NCBI GenBank assembly: GCA_021234155.1
Contig: JAJEKV010000008.1
Span: 2,823,580-2,887,579, forward strand
Reading direction: 5' to 3'
Length of the DNA: 64,000 bases
Origin: Isoetes taiwanensis
Taxonomy: Eukaryota; Streptophyta; Lycopodiopsida; Isoetales; Isoetaceae
The notes under the pieces are model-generated. The model had not been told where the DNA came from. It saw only the letters and a list, made by a program, of their open reading frames with translations, and did not search any database. Both the position numbers and the translations under genes were made by a program. Below, one piece after another: positions 51,790 to 64,000 of this stretch; position 1 is the first letter of the stretch; the number at the start of each line of letters is the position of its first letter.

Positions 51790-54700
51790 CGGAACCAATA
51801 ATCTTTGATATAAGAACACAATATATATTGAATGAGGGTTGGTGTAAGAAGTATATTTCATATTCAAAACTTTTTGGAAGTACTTGTTTCTGTATACATA
51901 TATATCAAAAAGTTCCCTTTCTAGAACGATTTTCTCAAGGTCCACTGTCAAATTTCCCACAACTCCGATCAAGTTGCGGGTAGTGTTTGCTCCTCTTATT
52001 TGTTTTCTGACTATTTAGGTGCAAGGAACTAACAAAGCGAAGCGAAGTCATCTTTGTCAAATCTTGAGGATGATAGGATGGCCGGATTCAATAGTACATG
52101 GTGATTGAAGCAACACTTTAGGCGTCATCATCCACCATGATCATACCTTCCTTATCCTCAACACCTAGGGCATCCATCATGTTCTTAAGCATTTCACAAA
52201 TATCTTTTTTACCTTCGGTTCTTTAGGGTTTGTGAATGAAGCACATTCTTTGATCCCGGATGGGCGGCAATCTATTTAGCTCGGTACTACTTTCAAAACA
52301 TCACATAACTTATTTCTATGCTCCATGGTGACCCGGTGCTATGTAAGCAATTTGAAGCCTGGTCAACATCTCCTTAGGATAAGGTAGCGGGTAAACATGT
52401 TTGATGCGATGTATCTCAAATGATTTGGATACCATGACTTTTCAAGCGTTGCTTTAGGTAACGTTCTACATAACACACCATTCAAATCAAAGACCCGATT
52501 ACTTTTGGGGAAGTAGTATCATTTACGTAAGGCGAACAATAACGTGTAAGATGAAAAGTGGAGAAAGCGAAAATCGCGGTATGATTTCATTAATGATGCA
52601 TGTCAACACTCAATTTAAAAATATATGATCTCTAGGTAACTCTAAATGGTATTGCTTGGACACCTACTATGCTATGGTTATGAAATGCATGGATATCAAA
52701 AAAAGGAACCTTTATTCGATACCTTTCTTCTTCTTCATTCCAGTGGTGTCTTCTTCCGTTGCATCAACACTTTGGGTTGCCTCACGTCCGATGAGAAGCA
52801 CCCAGCCATAGTTGGATCTGTACGGTGTGAACTGGCAGTAGTTCATTACTCTTTTCCATAAGCTTGTTTCGTGTTTTTTTGATTTGGAGTCTGCTTCATC
52901 ACATCATTGTGCCATTATCATCGTCTTCATCTTCATCTTGTTCTATATATATTTTCGAGGGGTCCAAGGATGTTCCACGGGCATGTCGATAGGTACTTTG
53001 GTGATCTACAGGTGCTCTTGAGGTTTCATCCATGATGTTGTGGCCAACCAATAGCTTTCTCATATTCTCGTTCCGCCAGCAAATCTGCGGTATTTACGTA
53101 TAGAGGTAGAAGCTTTGTTTTTGCTGCTTTGATTGGTCCCCTAGGTGCTTCCTCTAGTACTTTCTCAAGAAGAGGTCCAGAGAATTTTGGCTCGATCGCC
53201 GGAGCGGCTCGGCATTTCCTTGCCCCAACTTCAAAACTTTCTCTGGAGTGTAACCTCCAGCGTGATTCCCGGCAAGTTGTTCCCAATGGACAAAATGCTT
53301 CAATGAGATCTTGGAAAGGTCCATGAGAACGAATTTCTTGTTTAAACTTCCCTTATATGAGATTAGGGCTCATATATGTAGCCCACAAGCTGAGTCGTCC
53401 TCATTTTCTTCCTCTTCCTCTTCTTCCTCCCTAACTCTTCCTGACCTTGACACCCTTCCCACTTGTCCTTCTTGTTCCGAGGTGAAGGCGTTTACATGAT
53501 ATCGTTCATCTAATACGATAACCTTTGCCATGCATAGTTTGTCTCCATCTGGTTTTCCCTTGAGCCTTTCATATTCCTTATCATCCATCATGGCTATCAT
53601 AATTATAAGCACATGAAATTTTACTCATTTGTCTTTGATCATCCCCTGTTTTCATCTATGAGGATCGCTGTGGATGACTTTCACGCATTCTAAGTCATTT
53701 CACGTGATTAGAGCATATGCATAGGACATGTCAGGAGGACATATAGTGACATAATTGTGTAGTTCATCTCCGTCGTGAAACCATTGCATATGTTGAAGAG
53801 CGTATTATAGTCATCAAGCGACCATCGGTGCCTCGGCTATCAAGCCGCGAAGAGTGTGATATCTGTGGGGACACCACCCGCCACGGCAAGGCACACTTGA
53901 AACCGGTGGACGCCAGTAAAAAAAAGTGCATTAGTCTCAGTGCCTTCACCATCGCGACTTTCGTTCAAGTCGGATGCAACTTTAGTCGAATCATGATCTT
54001 TGCAGCGTTCTTCTTCAACCTGTTTGTGACGGTCATGGACCCGAAAATACATACTTCTTTGGGTGCGTCGTTGGAATAGTTACTTTGCATGAGTCTAACT
54101 CCGACAAGCGACCCATCTCTGTAAGCCTTTGTAATTCCTCCTGTGCCTTCTTGAGCACTCTAATATTTTTCAGCTCGTCATGTGCATCTTCAAATGATTC
54201 CATAGCCTTTGTTGCGGGGTTTTCTTGTAAAATTTCCTTTTCGATTAACCTATCCCGAGGCCGAGATCGGCTCTTGATGGGTCCAATCCACCCAAGGCCT
54301 TCCTCTTTTATCTGTTATATGAATATCAAAATTGAAGTGTGTCAGGAGAAATCTTCATATGAATCAGCAACTATGTCTTCTCATGTGGAAGCATCCGAAT
54401 TCATTCTATTTCTCCCATCATCTTGGATCACGAAAACAAATACTATCTTGAGGCATCCTTGAGGCACAGTTAGTTTTCCTCGGAGCATCACCCTTTTTCA
54501 TCTCCTTTTTTCTTTGATACGGTGTTCTTGGTTTTTGTCCTATATTATCGTCTCGACTAAGTGTCCTCTCGGCAGCAGATTCGGTAGCTTTTGGATGTTG
54601 TCTGCAATTGACATTGGCTTCCCATATTCAATCCATGGTTAAGGCATGTAGAAGTTGCTCTATATAGGAGTATAAGGGAGTAACCTTGTTAGCTTCATAA

Positions 54701-56250
54701 TCGTGAATTAAATAAATCCTTCTAGTTTAAATCGCGCCCAGGCGCGATTTCATATTAAGCGGTTTGCCCTGCTCTAAAGAAGAGCTTCCTGGATTGATAA
54801 TGGTTTTCTCCTCAAACAAAAGCAAATCGCGCGCGGCGGCATTCATAATAGAATACTACGCCCAGCGGGATTTGCCTACCCTCAGGAGAAAGGCCTAATG
54901 AAGAGTAACGCCGGGCGCGATTTGCTATTTAACCAGCGGCTTTACCATTCGAAGCCTTATTGTTGCTTCAAATGAGCAAATATCGCGCTAACGCGGGCCG
55001 CTTTCTATTATGAAATCGGCGCTGGCCTTAACTAATCTGGCGAAACCTGAGGAATTACCTTTTTGTATAAGAATGTTTTCCCATGTCATTCAGTCGCTTA
55101 TTTTATTCACTTCGGCGGGTGTTGTTGAGCCCGCTCGAGGCCGTGATTTCGGCCAGTCTGGCTTATAGAACAAATTACTTGAGTATCGCTGTGTCTTCTT
55201 GATGGGAACCTTGGGCCTCTATTGAATCGGCCATCTATTATCATAAAATGTATATCGAAGTTCTCGATGAAGTCCTCGACACTCCACATGATTACCTTCC
55301 TCGTTACGGTAGCAAATGCGACACACTACATGCGAGGCATTGGCACTTGCGGATTTCGATCATGCTGTTCACTATCTCCAAGGAGTGCTGCTTGTCATAC
55401 CTTCTGCGCACAATATAAAATGGGCTTTGAAGTGGACCTGAAAAGCCTATCACGTGGACTGGGATGGGTGAAGTTCGAGGCCAGTGGAGGATGCTGTCGG
55501 CATATTTTTTTGAGCTTGCTCATAGCACTCCAATATGCGGCCTTGTCATACAAGTCACTTACTAAGGCCTCTTTGTAAACCAATAGTTTCCACTGCCTTT
55601 AGAGCTTTCTTCTTCCTTATCCTTCACTTTGCTGTAAGTAGACCTTTGTCAGGGGCCTCGTGCTAATAGCTCGTCGAGCCGGTACATAAGCCCTCGCATA
55701 TTCTTTTACAAGGTCAATGTTTCGCCAACTATCCGACCAAATTTGAATAGAATTCGTTTGTAGCCGTCTGATCTCAATGGGTCTCTTTAAAAGAGCTAAA
55801 TTGCATGATTGATCTTCTTATGTTTTGGCCCACTTCTTCTTGCGAGCGAGAAAAGAATGGGCGTCACCATACTTTGCATGTAATAAGAATTCTAACTTCT
55901 TCATTTTGATGATCTCTCTTACCCTTTATATGAGGTATGTCTTCCACAGTTTTGAATATCTCCACACTTACCATTCCCCAGCCCTCTATGGAATACCGCT
56001 GGACATGGAGGTTCTACGAGCCTTTATTATTCGAGATGTATCTTCTTGTTTACGTCAATACATCTTTGCAGTGCAGCCAGCGATGCTTATCTTCATACAT
56101 CCTTTGCTTTTGGGCTGAGGGTCTACCGCCTTGCTTGGTCCTCCCTTTTGATTGGCTTTTGTGATCACCAGCGAAATTCGGCACATGGGTTAATCTTTTA
56201 AATGCTAAAATATATATGCCCAGTGGAAACATAATACAGCAAAAGCAGCG
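51790..56250 (-). pseudogene. Decayed minus-strand coding tract, unrecognised
   Basis: Several neighbouring minus-strand frames look protein-like but are short and separated by stops: 56232-56050, 55583-55395 (SDLYDKAAYWSAMSKLKKIC), 55289-55107 (MWSVEDFIENFDIHFMIIDG), 54052-53840, 53612-53370 (DDKEYERLKGKPDGDKLCM, then an eight-Glu run) and 53286-53026 (FSGPLLEKVLEEAPRGPIKA). The acidic run corresponds to a TTCCTC-rich strand at 53398-53440. I cannot assign a family. It may be an old transposon polyprotein or a dead host gene. The tract is bracketed by the two CpG-rich clusters. Confidence 0.3.
54729..54750. repeat. Near-perfect CpG palindrome AAATCGCGCC-CA-GGCGCGATTT
   Basis: The 10-bp arms are exact inverted copies separated by CA. 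It opens motif cluster 2 (54729-56420). The same core recurs as AAATCGCGCGCGGCGG (54826), CGCCGGGCGCGATTTG (about 54910), ATATCGCGCTAACGCGGG (about 54981) and GGCGCTTGGCGCGCTAAG (about 56343). Confidence 0.85.
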
Positions 56251-57039
56251 CTTGGCGATTTGAAAATAGTCTGAGCAAGTTCATTTACTTAGTGGGGCCG
56301 AGCGCCCGGGCGGCGTTTATCCCGGTCAAATACCACAAATACGGCGCTTGGCGCGCTAAGTGACCTTAAGATAAAGAAACTAATGTAATGACTAATTAAA
56401 GCTGCGCCCGAGGCGTTTTGTCCAGAATCAAAATGCTGGGACACAACTAACATAAAAATACAACTTAAAAAGTCGAGATCTTAAACACCACAACTTAAGA
56501 GTTGAATCTTCATCGGAGGACACAACTTCTTCTCCAAAAAACACAACTAGCTCTTTGAATCTTGTTATTAAGTATGTACAAGCTTGAAGCTTGACATACA
56601 ACATTAAAAGAAAAACAACATGCACACATTAAGCATTTATTTGCATACATTTTTGGGACACTTATGATCTCAAATATTAAGAGGACATGTGCTTCTTATC
56701 GGATAATAACTCTATTATTAGGAAAATCCTAAAAACTAACAAAAAGGGACCACAGAAATCAATTCTGAACAAAACAGCAGTTCATACACAGGCGCCTTTG
56801 GTTGTGCTTTCACTTGTTTAGCAAACTCCGGGGCTTTAGTTCCAGCACAGCTGTCGCCACCTCTACACCTGGCGCCTCGGCGCGGATGCGGATCTTCTAG
56901 ATGCCTTAGAACTATTCCAACCTCTTCTTGGCTGGCGGCAAAAGAAACATGAAAATGGTAGTAAATTGCATTGCATGGGAACGGCACGAGTAAGATACCT
57001 CAAAATTCTCCATTTCACTTAGGAAATATTTGGAAAGAT

Positions 57040-58110
57040 ATGTGGATTTCAATCGGCTTGTATGCCACATAAGGTAAGAGAAGGATGAGCGAGGGTAGAG
57101 TTATTGTTGAAAAGAGATTGCCATCCCATTGTACCCAGGAGAGCATATTAAGAGGAAATAAATGCATTAGCCGAGACTTGGGTGGCCTCACATATCCCGA
57201 CCAGGTTTTTAGTAGGCTATGGAATAAGCATTTCAAGCATGTGACCATAGCAACTAAACAACTTTGCCAAGTGCAATTTATGTGCTAAAATTTGAAGGAG
57301 ACACTAGATAAAAGGCTGTCTGACCAAGTCTAAGAACCATAAAGGGAACATATGAAGGACCATATGGCGGATCAACTTCTATCATGTAGATCAACTTATT
57401 GGATGTGGAGGACCTTATACGCAATGGAACATATAACTATCTATATTATTATACATGATAAAATGGACCAACGAAGACTTATCTTCCACAATTCAAAGTA
57501 CATTCCTAAGTCATGTGGAAGATCATACCCTTTTGATTTCAATGGCTGAGGCAATATTACGTAAGCGGAGTCTGACGGACCTACTATGGCCATTTCAATT
57601 TGAAATTGTGGAGTGATGGTCCAGATTTTGCCACGATAGGAGTATCATAAGGTGTTTAAGAAACTGGAAAGGGTTACAATGGTCACCTCTAGGATCCTCA
57701 CAAAATAGCCAGGGCACTACACCTTGGTGCATTGGATGGAACACCTATTGGCAATGAAAAGTTGTAAGGCAGGTTTAGGAGGAATGGACCTAATGAACAT
57801 GTTGGAGCTTCAACATCTAGAGTGCTAAACCTCAGGAATCGCTGACTCCTGCAGCTAGATAATTGTGCTGGTCAAAATAAGAGCAGTGGATGTTTTTTCT
57901 TTCCTATCCTATACTTGTTTGTGGGTATTTTGAAAAAGTCAATTTGGGGTTCCACAATGCCCGGACATGCACTCATGAGGATGTGGGCGCATTGTTTGGA
58001 AAATATAGTCATGTAATGAGGGCAGAGCTGATTTACCAACTTTCCGGGCTATTGGAAATATTTCATGGATGTGCAAATCCATCTCCTATAGGATATCTAT
58101 CTTAGAAGAA
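57040..58110 (+). pseudogene. DUF7869-like (RNase H-fold, transposon-associated) gene relic
   Basis: Pieces in changing frames line up in the order known for DUF7869-type proteins. They are FSRLWNKHFKHVTI with QFMC (57217-57285), LKETLDKRL, IIIHDKMDQRR (about 57450), LDNCAGQNKSSG (about 57853-57890), then VNLGFHNARTCTHEDVGALF with GKYSHVMR (about 57928-58022). The HDKMD, DNC and HTHED motifs are the probable metal-binding positions of an RNase H-like fold. The family assignment is from memory. Several stops and frame changes show that it is dead. The family occurs in high copy in plants, animals and fungi next to transposon genes. No terminal repeats were found. Confidence 0.65.
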
Positions 58111-59619
58111 GTGCTGATTGGAAGAGTTTGCATGGATGGTTATGCTCGACATGGGAAGGTCATTCTAGACCTCTTCGGTTCACTTTTTAGGTGGGGAGAA
58201 GGGATTTAATCATGCAATGAAGAAATGAGACATGAGGAGAAGTGGAAGGTGGGGCGGTGCTGCGAGGGATGCAGGTGGCAAGCCTATGATACCTCCTGGT
58301 CAACCAAAGCTCTAAAACCAAGCATTTGAAGAAGTCAAGCAATTGGGATTGACTAAGGATGGCATCGTGACACATTTCAGCATTGGCAAACTAATTCGAG
58401 ATGAGACTAATCGTGCATGATAGTTATTAGAAGAAGGTGATCAACTTGTTTGGATGGGGTAGACACTCCTCAGGAGAAAGAAAATTGGTTCCCTAAAGTA
58501 GAAGTACAGAAAACGTGCATTTGAATGTGACCGAGATGATGGTGCAGTAGTAGCATTGTGAGGCATATGCTCCTCCTTAATCACGTCAAAACACTATGTT
58601 GGTCCTAAGAAGGATAAGCCAATATCTGGGCATCAGTTGTTATGAACCTTCTCTTGTGGAGGGAGCCCTCGGGTATTGTAGTAAAACCAGCGGATCTAGG
58701 AACCTATCGGTGGCAGTTTGGGATACACTATCTAGGATATTTGCAAAGAAGAAGGTGATGTTAACTTCAATAAAGGTGCGTGGAGATGGTGGGGTGTCCG
58801 ATTACATGGTTGACCCCAATATCCGCAGGTAAAGAAAGATATTCAAATTGTTGGACAAAGGGTGGAGAAATCCTAGTGATCACACGATCTTTGGCTGAAC
58901 ATTGAAAACCGTATTATGCTACGTGGACTCCAAAAACCTTATTCCTAGTAAAACAGCGAGAGTTACAATACCTCGGGATGTAAAGAATAAAGGTTCTCAT
59001 ATCCTTGGGGATCTTTGGTGGGAAATAAACAGATTTTTCTTATATAATCACAGGTTAATAAAATTTATACTATGAGTTTCATGATATATGGTTTTGTAAT
59101 TTGAAGTCAAGGTGTGAATTTATATTAAAGGTGTGTGATTATATGTTAGCATATAGTGACACGTAATTTACTAAAAACTTGCAATATGAAATTTGTCCCA
59201 AAATCAAGACCTCGTCATTGATAGACGATGGTTATTCGGTAACTACTTTTGTTGATGTATTCTTAACTCCTTCTAAGGTGGAATTTTTGGGGCACCAATT
59301 TTGGATCTGTCTTTCAAAATTTCGCATCTTTCCGAGGTAGTTATTTTTCCCTCATTCTGTAAAGCATTGTTTTTCTCTATTGAGATCCATAAACTCAAAC
59401 TTAATACATTGGTAATCTGTCAACAAACTGATTTCAATAGCAAAAATAATTTACAAAGCAAGCCAATGTCTATTCCACGTCATCATCAATATGTGTTATT
59501 GTGGAATTTTTATATCGAAATTAAAGTCACGTAAAAACACAAGCAAAAATATTAGCAGAAGCAATCTGCATTAATTCCTGGTCTAACATAAAATGTTTTC
59601 AATTGCTCCTTTGAAAAAG
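58111..59619. other. Non-genic stretch, possibly the tail of the DUF7869-like relic
   Basis: 58111-58400 may continue the relic, but I cannot confirm motifs. The frame at 58596-58832 has no known domain. The rest is AT-rich and empty. Confidence 0.35.
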
Positions 59620-60500
59620 CATGAGTTTTAAAAGCGTGATTTTTCAGCACGAAAAAAGGCCTTGAAGTTTACCACTTTGGTTCATTTGCCAATTTTGCCA
59701 GCATATGTAAACTGACCTCGGAGTTAAGATCATTTGGAGATGGTACCCGAGGAATGAGAAGGATGATAGGCCGGTAATGGAGGCAATAGGATTCTCTCCT
59801 AACTTTTTGCATGCACTCCATCTGCGATGTATGTGGGCGAGGCCCGAGATTCTGCTCCACCTTTTTATGCAAACAAAAGGATAGTCTAAGTACAAGGCAT
59901 TGTGAAACTGTTGTGAGCCAAGGGTTTCCATTTTCGCATTGTCGGTGTGGCAAAACAAAATTTAGGTTAATCGAGAAGCAACAAATTATGGTCGCGGAGA
60001 ACATTTTCAAACTCATACCCTCGATTTGCAATGGCATCCGACTTCGTCGATATGTTTTATCTTCTCTATTTGCAGGTTGGAAGCATAAAGTCATAGCCGG
60101 TTGGAAGCATAAATGAAATCGATTTAGAGCAAAAGTCTTTGGCTTTTCATTTTCATAGGTTAACGGCTTTGGGGACACATGATAAGTTCATGAGCCCGTG
60201 TGACTTGGCTTCTATATACCATGCATGCTCTTAACAAACAGGTGACTTTTTTAATTCTAAGTGCATCATGTTTCTGAATGACCTTTACTTAGTTCACAAA
60301 TCGATGTGCACCATATACCCGTGCTTATGGTTGCTTTCGGTCTGACGTAAGATGAGGTGGGAGGGTTGATGGTTCGGATTAGGCTTTCTGGCCCGTACAA
60401 ATGATAAAAAGGAAGCAAGGCAACCATAGCATGTTCCATTGCATTGTATACTTTATTATGGCTTGAACAAGTCGGTTACTCATGGTCGGGTTGACGATTT
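59620..60500 (+). repeat. Dispersed repeat X, copy 2
   Basis: Partner of 46310-47260, shorter through many small deletions, and without any TFIIIC exon. It runs straight into repeat Y copy 2. Confidence 0.78.
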
Positions 60501-60509
60501 CAAAATAAA

Positions 60510-60985
60510 GCAAATTTTCTAAGTGGTTTGGTTTATAGTTCTTACCCACGATGTTTTGGTTCTATGAACATTTTTAAGCCCATAGCCTAGACAATGTTTT
60601 GGCGGATGCAAAATACAATCATTTGTATCGCTAATGGAGATAGTGTATTTGGGACGCTCGGTTATGTGCAGATTCAATTGCTCACGAGACCCCAATACCG
60701 AGGAAAACATAGCATGGATGATGACCCTACTATAGTATTTCAATGATACACACATTAGGTAAGAAAATGTTTTCGTCGTAAAGTCTGATGGGGGACTTTC
60801 GTTGGGCCCTTCCAGACATGGGACAAAAACTGAAAATCCATTACAGGTAAGCCAATCCATTTTGGTTGTAAACTTCAAGTGGCAGAACGATTATTTCTTT
60901 CTGAGCCATTTTTATTATCCACATGCGGTCTGGCTTTGTTAACTCGGGTCTTAGGCTTGATTTGTGACTGCGAGTTTCTTCTAGG
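60510..60985 (+). repeat. Dispersed repeat Y, copy 2
   Basis: Partner of 10240-10735. The similarity ends near TTGTGACTGCGAG, where both copies become unrelated. A 13-bp inverted pair around TATGGGACAATAA/TTATTGTCCCATA follows at about 60988-61000 and 61026-61038. Confidence 0.6.
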
Positions 60986-63900
60986 AGTATGGGACAATAA
61001 ACCCCTTACTCCTGATGTCGCGAACTTATTGTCCCATACATCTAGGAAATGTCTGGGAACATTTAAGGGCGCTCTCATTGGATTGTGACATAAGCGGGAA
61101 TGACCATGAACCCGTGAAAACCAAGCTTGGCTTAATCTGTCATATTTGCATGATATCGAACTTCTATTCTGAGAGGACAAAAGGGATGGATATGCAAAGG
61201 CACTCAAGATGATAGTTCAAAAGTAGCATGTAGATTGAAGGCGGTTTAAACTTTTTGAAGAACAAAATGAGTTTATTTACCTTGTTTCTAATTAAACCTC
61301 GACACGGCATTTTAAGGAAAACAATAGGGCAGATCGACTGGGCGAGAACTGCTGGGACGATAGCACAGCCAAGGCCGTGCCCTTTGAGGCTCAACCGTGG
61401 GTTAGGCCCGCCCATGATGTCATAAATTATCAAATTAAAGTCATAAAATGCCTGTGCCCTGCGAATAAATTAGAGCATCAAAGCTTTCTTCTGGAATTAA
61501 TCCTGCTCAAAAGCCAGAAACTGAAACCTTGATACTTGTAACTTTCAAAAGAGCAACAAAAGGACTTCCAGTTTTGCCCTCCTATTCTTTGTGGTCCTCT
61601 TTAACATACTATATCTCTGTTTCTGAAAATTTTGACGCAGATGATAGAAACTTTGGCATAACCTGATGTTTGGAAATAAGCCCCAGACCTCTATACCCCA
61701 TTTCATCGGCCGAAAACGGAATACCCTCGTTTCATCTTAAGAAGGAGTTTTTACCTGTTTTGCTTCATGATTTGCAGTAGCAGTGGTTGCATTTTGCGAT
61801 AGCATCCAATGCGGCAATCCCACAACTGGCACAACAAAGCTCTAGCGACTCACGGCGAGGCCTGGTGCCGTGCGCCCAGCGAGCAGCTACGATCGCAGAA
61901 TCGTGCTATAAGCGGTGGCGATGTGGAGTCGATTGAATTGCCGGAATAGGTCTGATTGATTCCCTACCCTGGCCAGAATAAATCCCTTTTTTGAGGTTTT
62001 TTGTTTCATAGCTTGCCTTAAACTGCAAGGTGTATTTACATGTCTCATACGGAAGAATAGTTTAGAATTTTTGCAACATGGCTGGCTCTCAGATCAAATG
62101 ATTTCATTTGAAACCGATTCTGGCATGCAATCCAGACATTGCTTTAAAGCAAAGTAATTCCATCGCCAGAAGCTTGTGGCCCAAACACGTGTAAGACAAA
62201 GAAAATAAAAAAAATATATATATACAGAAATGGCACAAAAATTAACGTGCCGAGCCGAGAGGCCTTCTTAGCGACGAAAATATTAGGAACATATTTTCTC
62301 AAACAAAAAATCAAACTGCCTTATATATGTTGTGATTGACGGTGGCATGGATTACACAATTGGCTCATATAAGGGCTTGTATGGTCATGAGATATGATTG
62401 TTTTATTATAGCTCCAAAAGTTAGTCGTCCCTCTCCAAAGAGCCCAATGCCTTATAGAGTTTGGGCATATGCAAATAGGACATACAACTCACTATATAAA
62501 TTGGACATATGGAGAAAAAGAAGGAAGAGCATTAGGATTGGTACAAAACAATTGTACGTATGCATTCACGAAGAAAAGAAAAGAAAATAGAAAGATTACT
62601 TCATCCAAACAACAAATTACCTCCATGAACATAAAGAAAAAATTTAAGTAACATAAAGAAACATGCACTATGACATCTAAGGATTTAGCTTTTCAACAAT
62701 TCTAACAATAATGGCACATAGACGTATTGTTCTATCCTTATTGCTCTATCCTTATTGTTTTTTTTTTGGATCATTGGATCCATGCATAGTTCCATGGGCA
62801 TGCGAATGAAGAAACATGCAATTTCCCATCAGGAGCCACGTATAAACATGCCACTTATCATGCTGGCTATTATCGTGTATACATACATAGGTATACTTCA
62901 ATATATACACATAAAAATGCACGAACACCATTGCATTCACAAAGACACATAGAACAAGGTAAGAAGAAGCGGATAGAAGAACTTAGAGTCAAGGCGTGGC
63001 ATTTCACGAGAACATGATATAGCACAAACAACAGCGCAATTTTGTTGAAAGTACGTACTTCAACAAAATTTGGCCAAAGCGCAACATAGGATGACGTCAC
63101 GGCTTATCTCACCCAGAACAATCTATCCTGAGGAGTCCCATATCACAGGAGTCATGTCTATCTACAGGCCCCAGCCGCCGGCAACAATTTGGAAACCCAT
63201 AAATTTGGAAGCGGGGCAACCATAAGCTGGAGTAGCCATAGCTAAGCCAGAGTATATCAAACCCGAGGAAGCCAAGCTTTATGCAAAAATCGGCCACAAT
63301 TTCGAGAGAGCCTCACATTTACTGCCTCCTCGTGACTTTGCCCGGTGGTTGAAATAGTTCAAGAAGGCTGGATCTTCAAAAGCGAAACAAACGGCCTCTA
63401 CACCGCCGCTGCCTCCACAGCTCATGCTTCATCTGCCCGGCTCCACCCACCCACACCATGCCGGACCCGGCAGAGATTTCATGGTTACCCCAAAGTCAGC
63501 CCACTTTTAACGAGAGCTAACCCTATTGCCCACTTACCATTCCCAAAATCATGGTAAGATGATTTGCCAAGCGCCTTAAGCGCAGATGCAGAAAGATGAC
63601 TAACATGCTCTTACAACAATTACTTATTTTTCACGTAAATACATGGCAAAGTGAAATGACTTTTTCTATTTGTCTATAGGCCCTTTCCATGCCATCTTTA
63701 TGGCACGTGTATTGCATGTTCCTAGATATACATTCTATTTTAATGGTCTTATCCAATAGCAGAGTATTTTCCATGTGAAAGACTCCAATGGGGTCTAGAA
63801 CGGAATAATACATGTCAATAAATTAATTGAGGCAAGATGGTTTGTAAGAGGAAATAAATAATGATTTCCAATCAAGATTCAAAATTATAATATGTTATCG

Positions 63901-64000
63901 AGGGTATCACATTGGTTATTAGCATTCTAATGTCTAGGGCATGAATCCATTTTAAATTTAGATATTCTATTATATGTTGTAGAGTTCAATAATATACAAT
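60986..64000. other. Mostly non-genic; weak coding hint at 63150-63350
   Basis: I see no recognisable gene. On the plus strand about 63155-63350 reads PQPPATIWKPINLEAGQP, a TAA, then AIAKPEYIKPEEAKLYAKIG and NFERASHLLPPRDFARWLK before a TAG. This looks protein-like but I do not recognise it. A GC-rich 80-bp patch lies at 61850-61935. The final 400 bp are AT-rich. Confidence 0.3.

Overview
The window reads as a stretch of nuclear DNA from a land plant, most likely a fern or another early-diverging lineage. The sequence basis is intron-containing genes, two pentatricopeptide-repeat (PPR) genes including a long single-exon PLS-type protein, plant-type LTR elements primed by initiator tRNA-Met, and about 50 kb of repeats and gene relics around three substantial genes. 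The fern assignment is my inference from the style of the PPR protein and the mix of relics; no marker proves it. No bacterial, phage, CRISPR, rRNA or convincing tRNA feature is present.

Layout. A PLS-type PPR gene with a decayed C-terminus (363-2663, +) is followed by a complete Ty1/copia element (3412-8288, +) with two identical 183-bp LTRs and a 5-bp target duplication, yet four lesions in its reverse transcriptase/RNase H part. From 8.3 to 18.5 kb lies a graveyard of elements: a pogo-like transposase relic (11.83-13.21 kb), a second copia relic with one LTR (13.27-14.5 kb), minisatellites (15.6-16.2 kb), and a hAT transposase C-terminus flanked by short inverted motifs (16.4-17.4 kb). An intact PPR-SMR gene (18586-21267, -) follows. 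Then come a P4-ATPase gene fragment (23.7-23.9 kb), a tandem 1.6-kb/1.4-kb duplication (25.85-28.88 kb), an intron-containing relic of a possible Penelope-like protein (31.75-32.89 kb), a reverse-oriented LTR candidate, a third copia relic and a 5'-truncated LINE inserted into it (34.2-36.8 kb, -).

From 46252 down to 40550 lies a multi-exon gene for a TFIIIC 90-kDa-like subunit (WD40 half plus C-terminal zinc fingers), which includes a GC-AG intron and a possible 1-nt indel in a WD repeat. Its upstream flank is part of a dispersed repeat that recurs at 59.6-60.5 kb. The last 17 kb hold CpG-rich palindromic motifs around a decayed minus-strand coding tract (51-56.4 kb), a DUF7869-like (RNase H-fold) gene relic (57.0-58.1 kb, +) and largely featureless DNA.

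The three host genes are independent loci, not an operon. Two are expected to act on organellar RNA and one in RNA polymerase III transcription. The main story is the nesting and decay of transposons, with the youngest insertion being a copia copy that probably moved while already defective.
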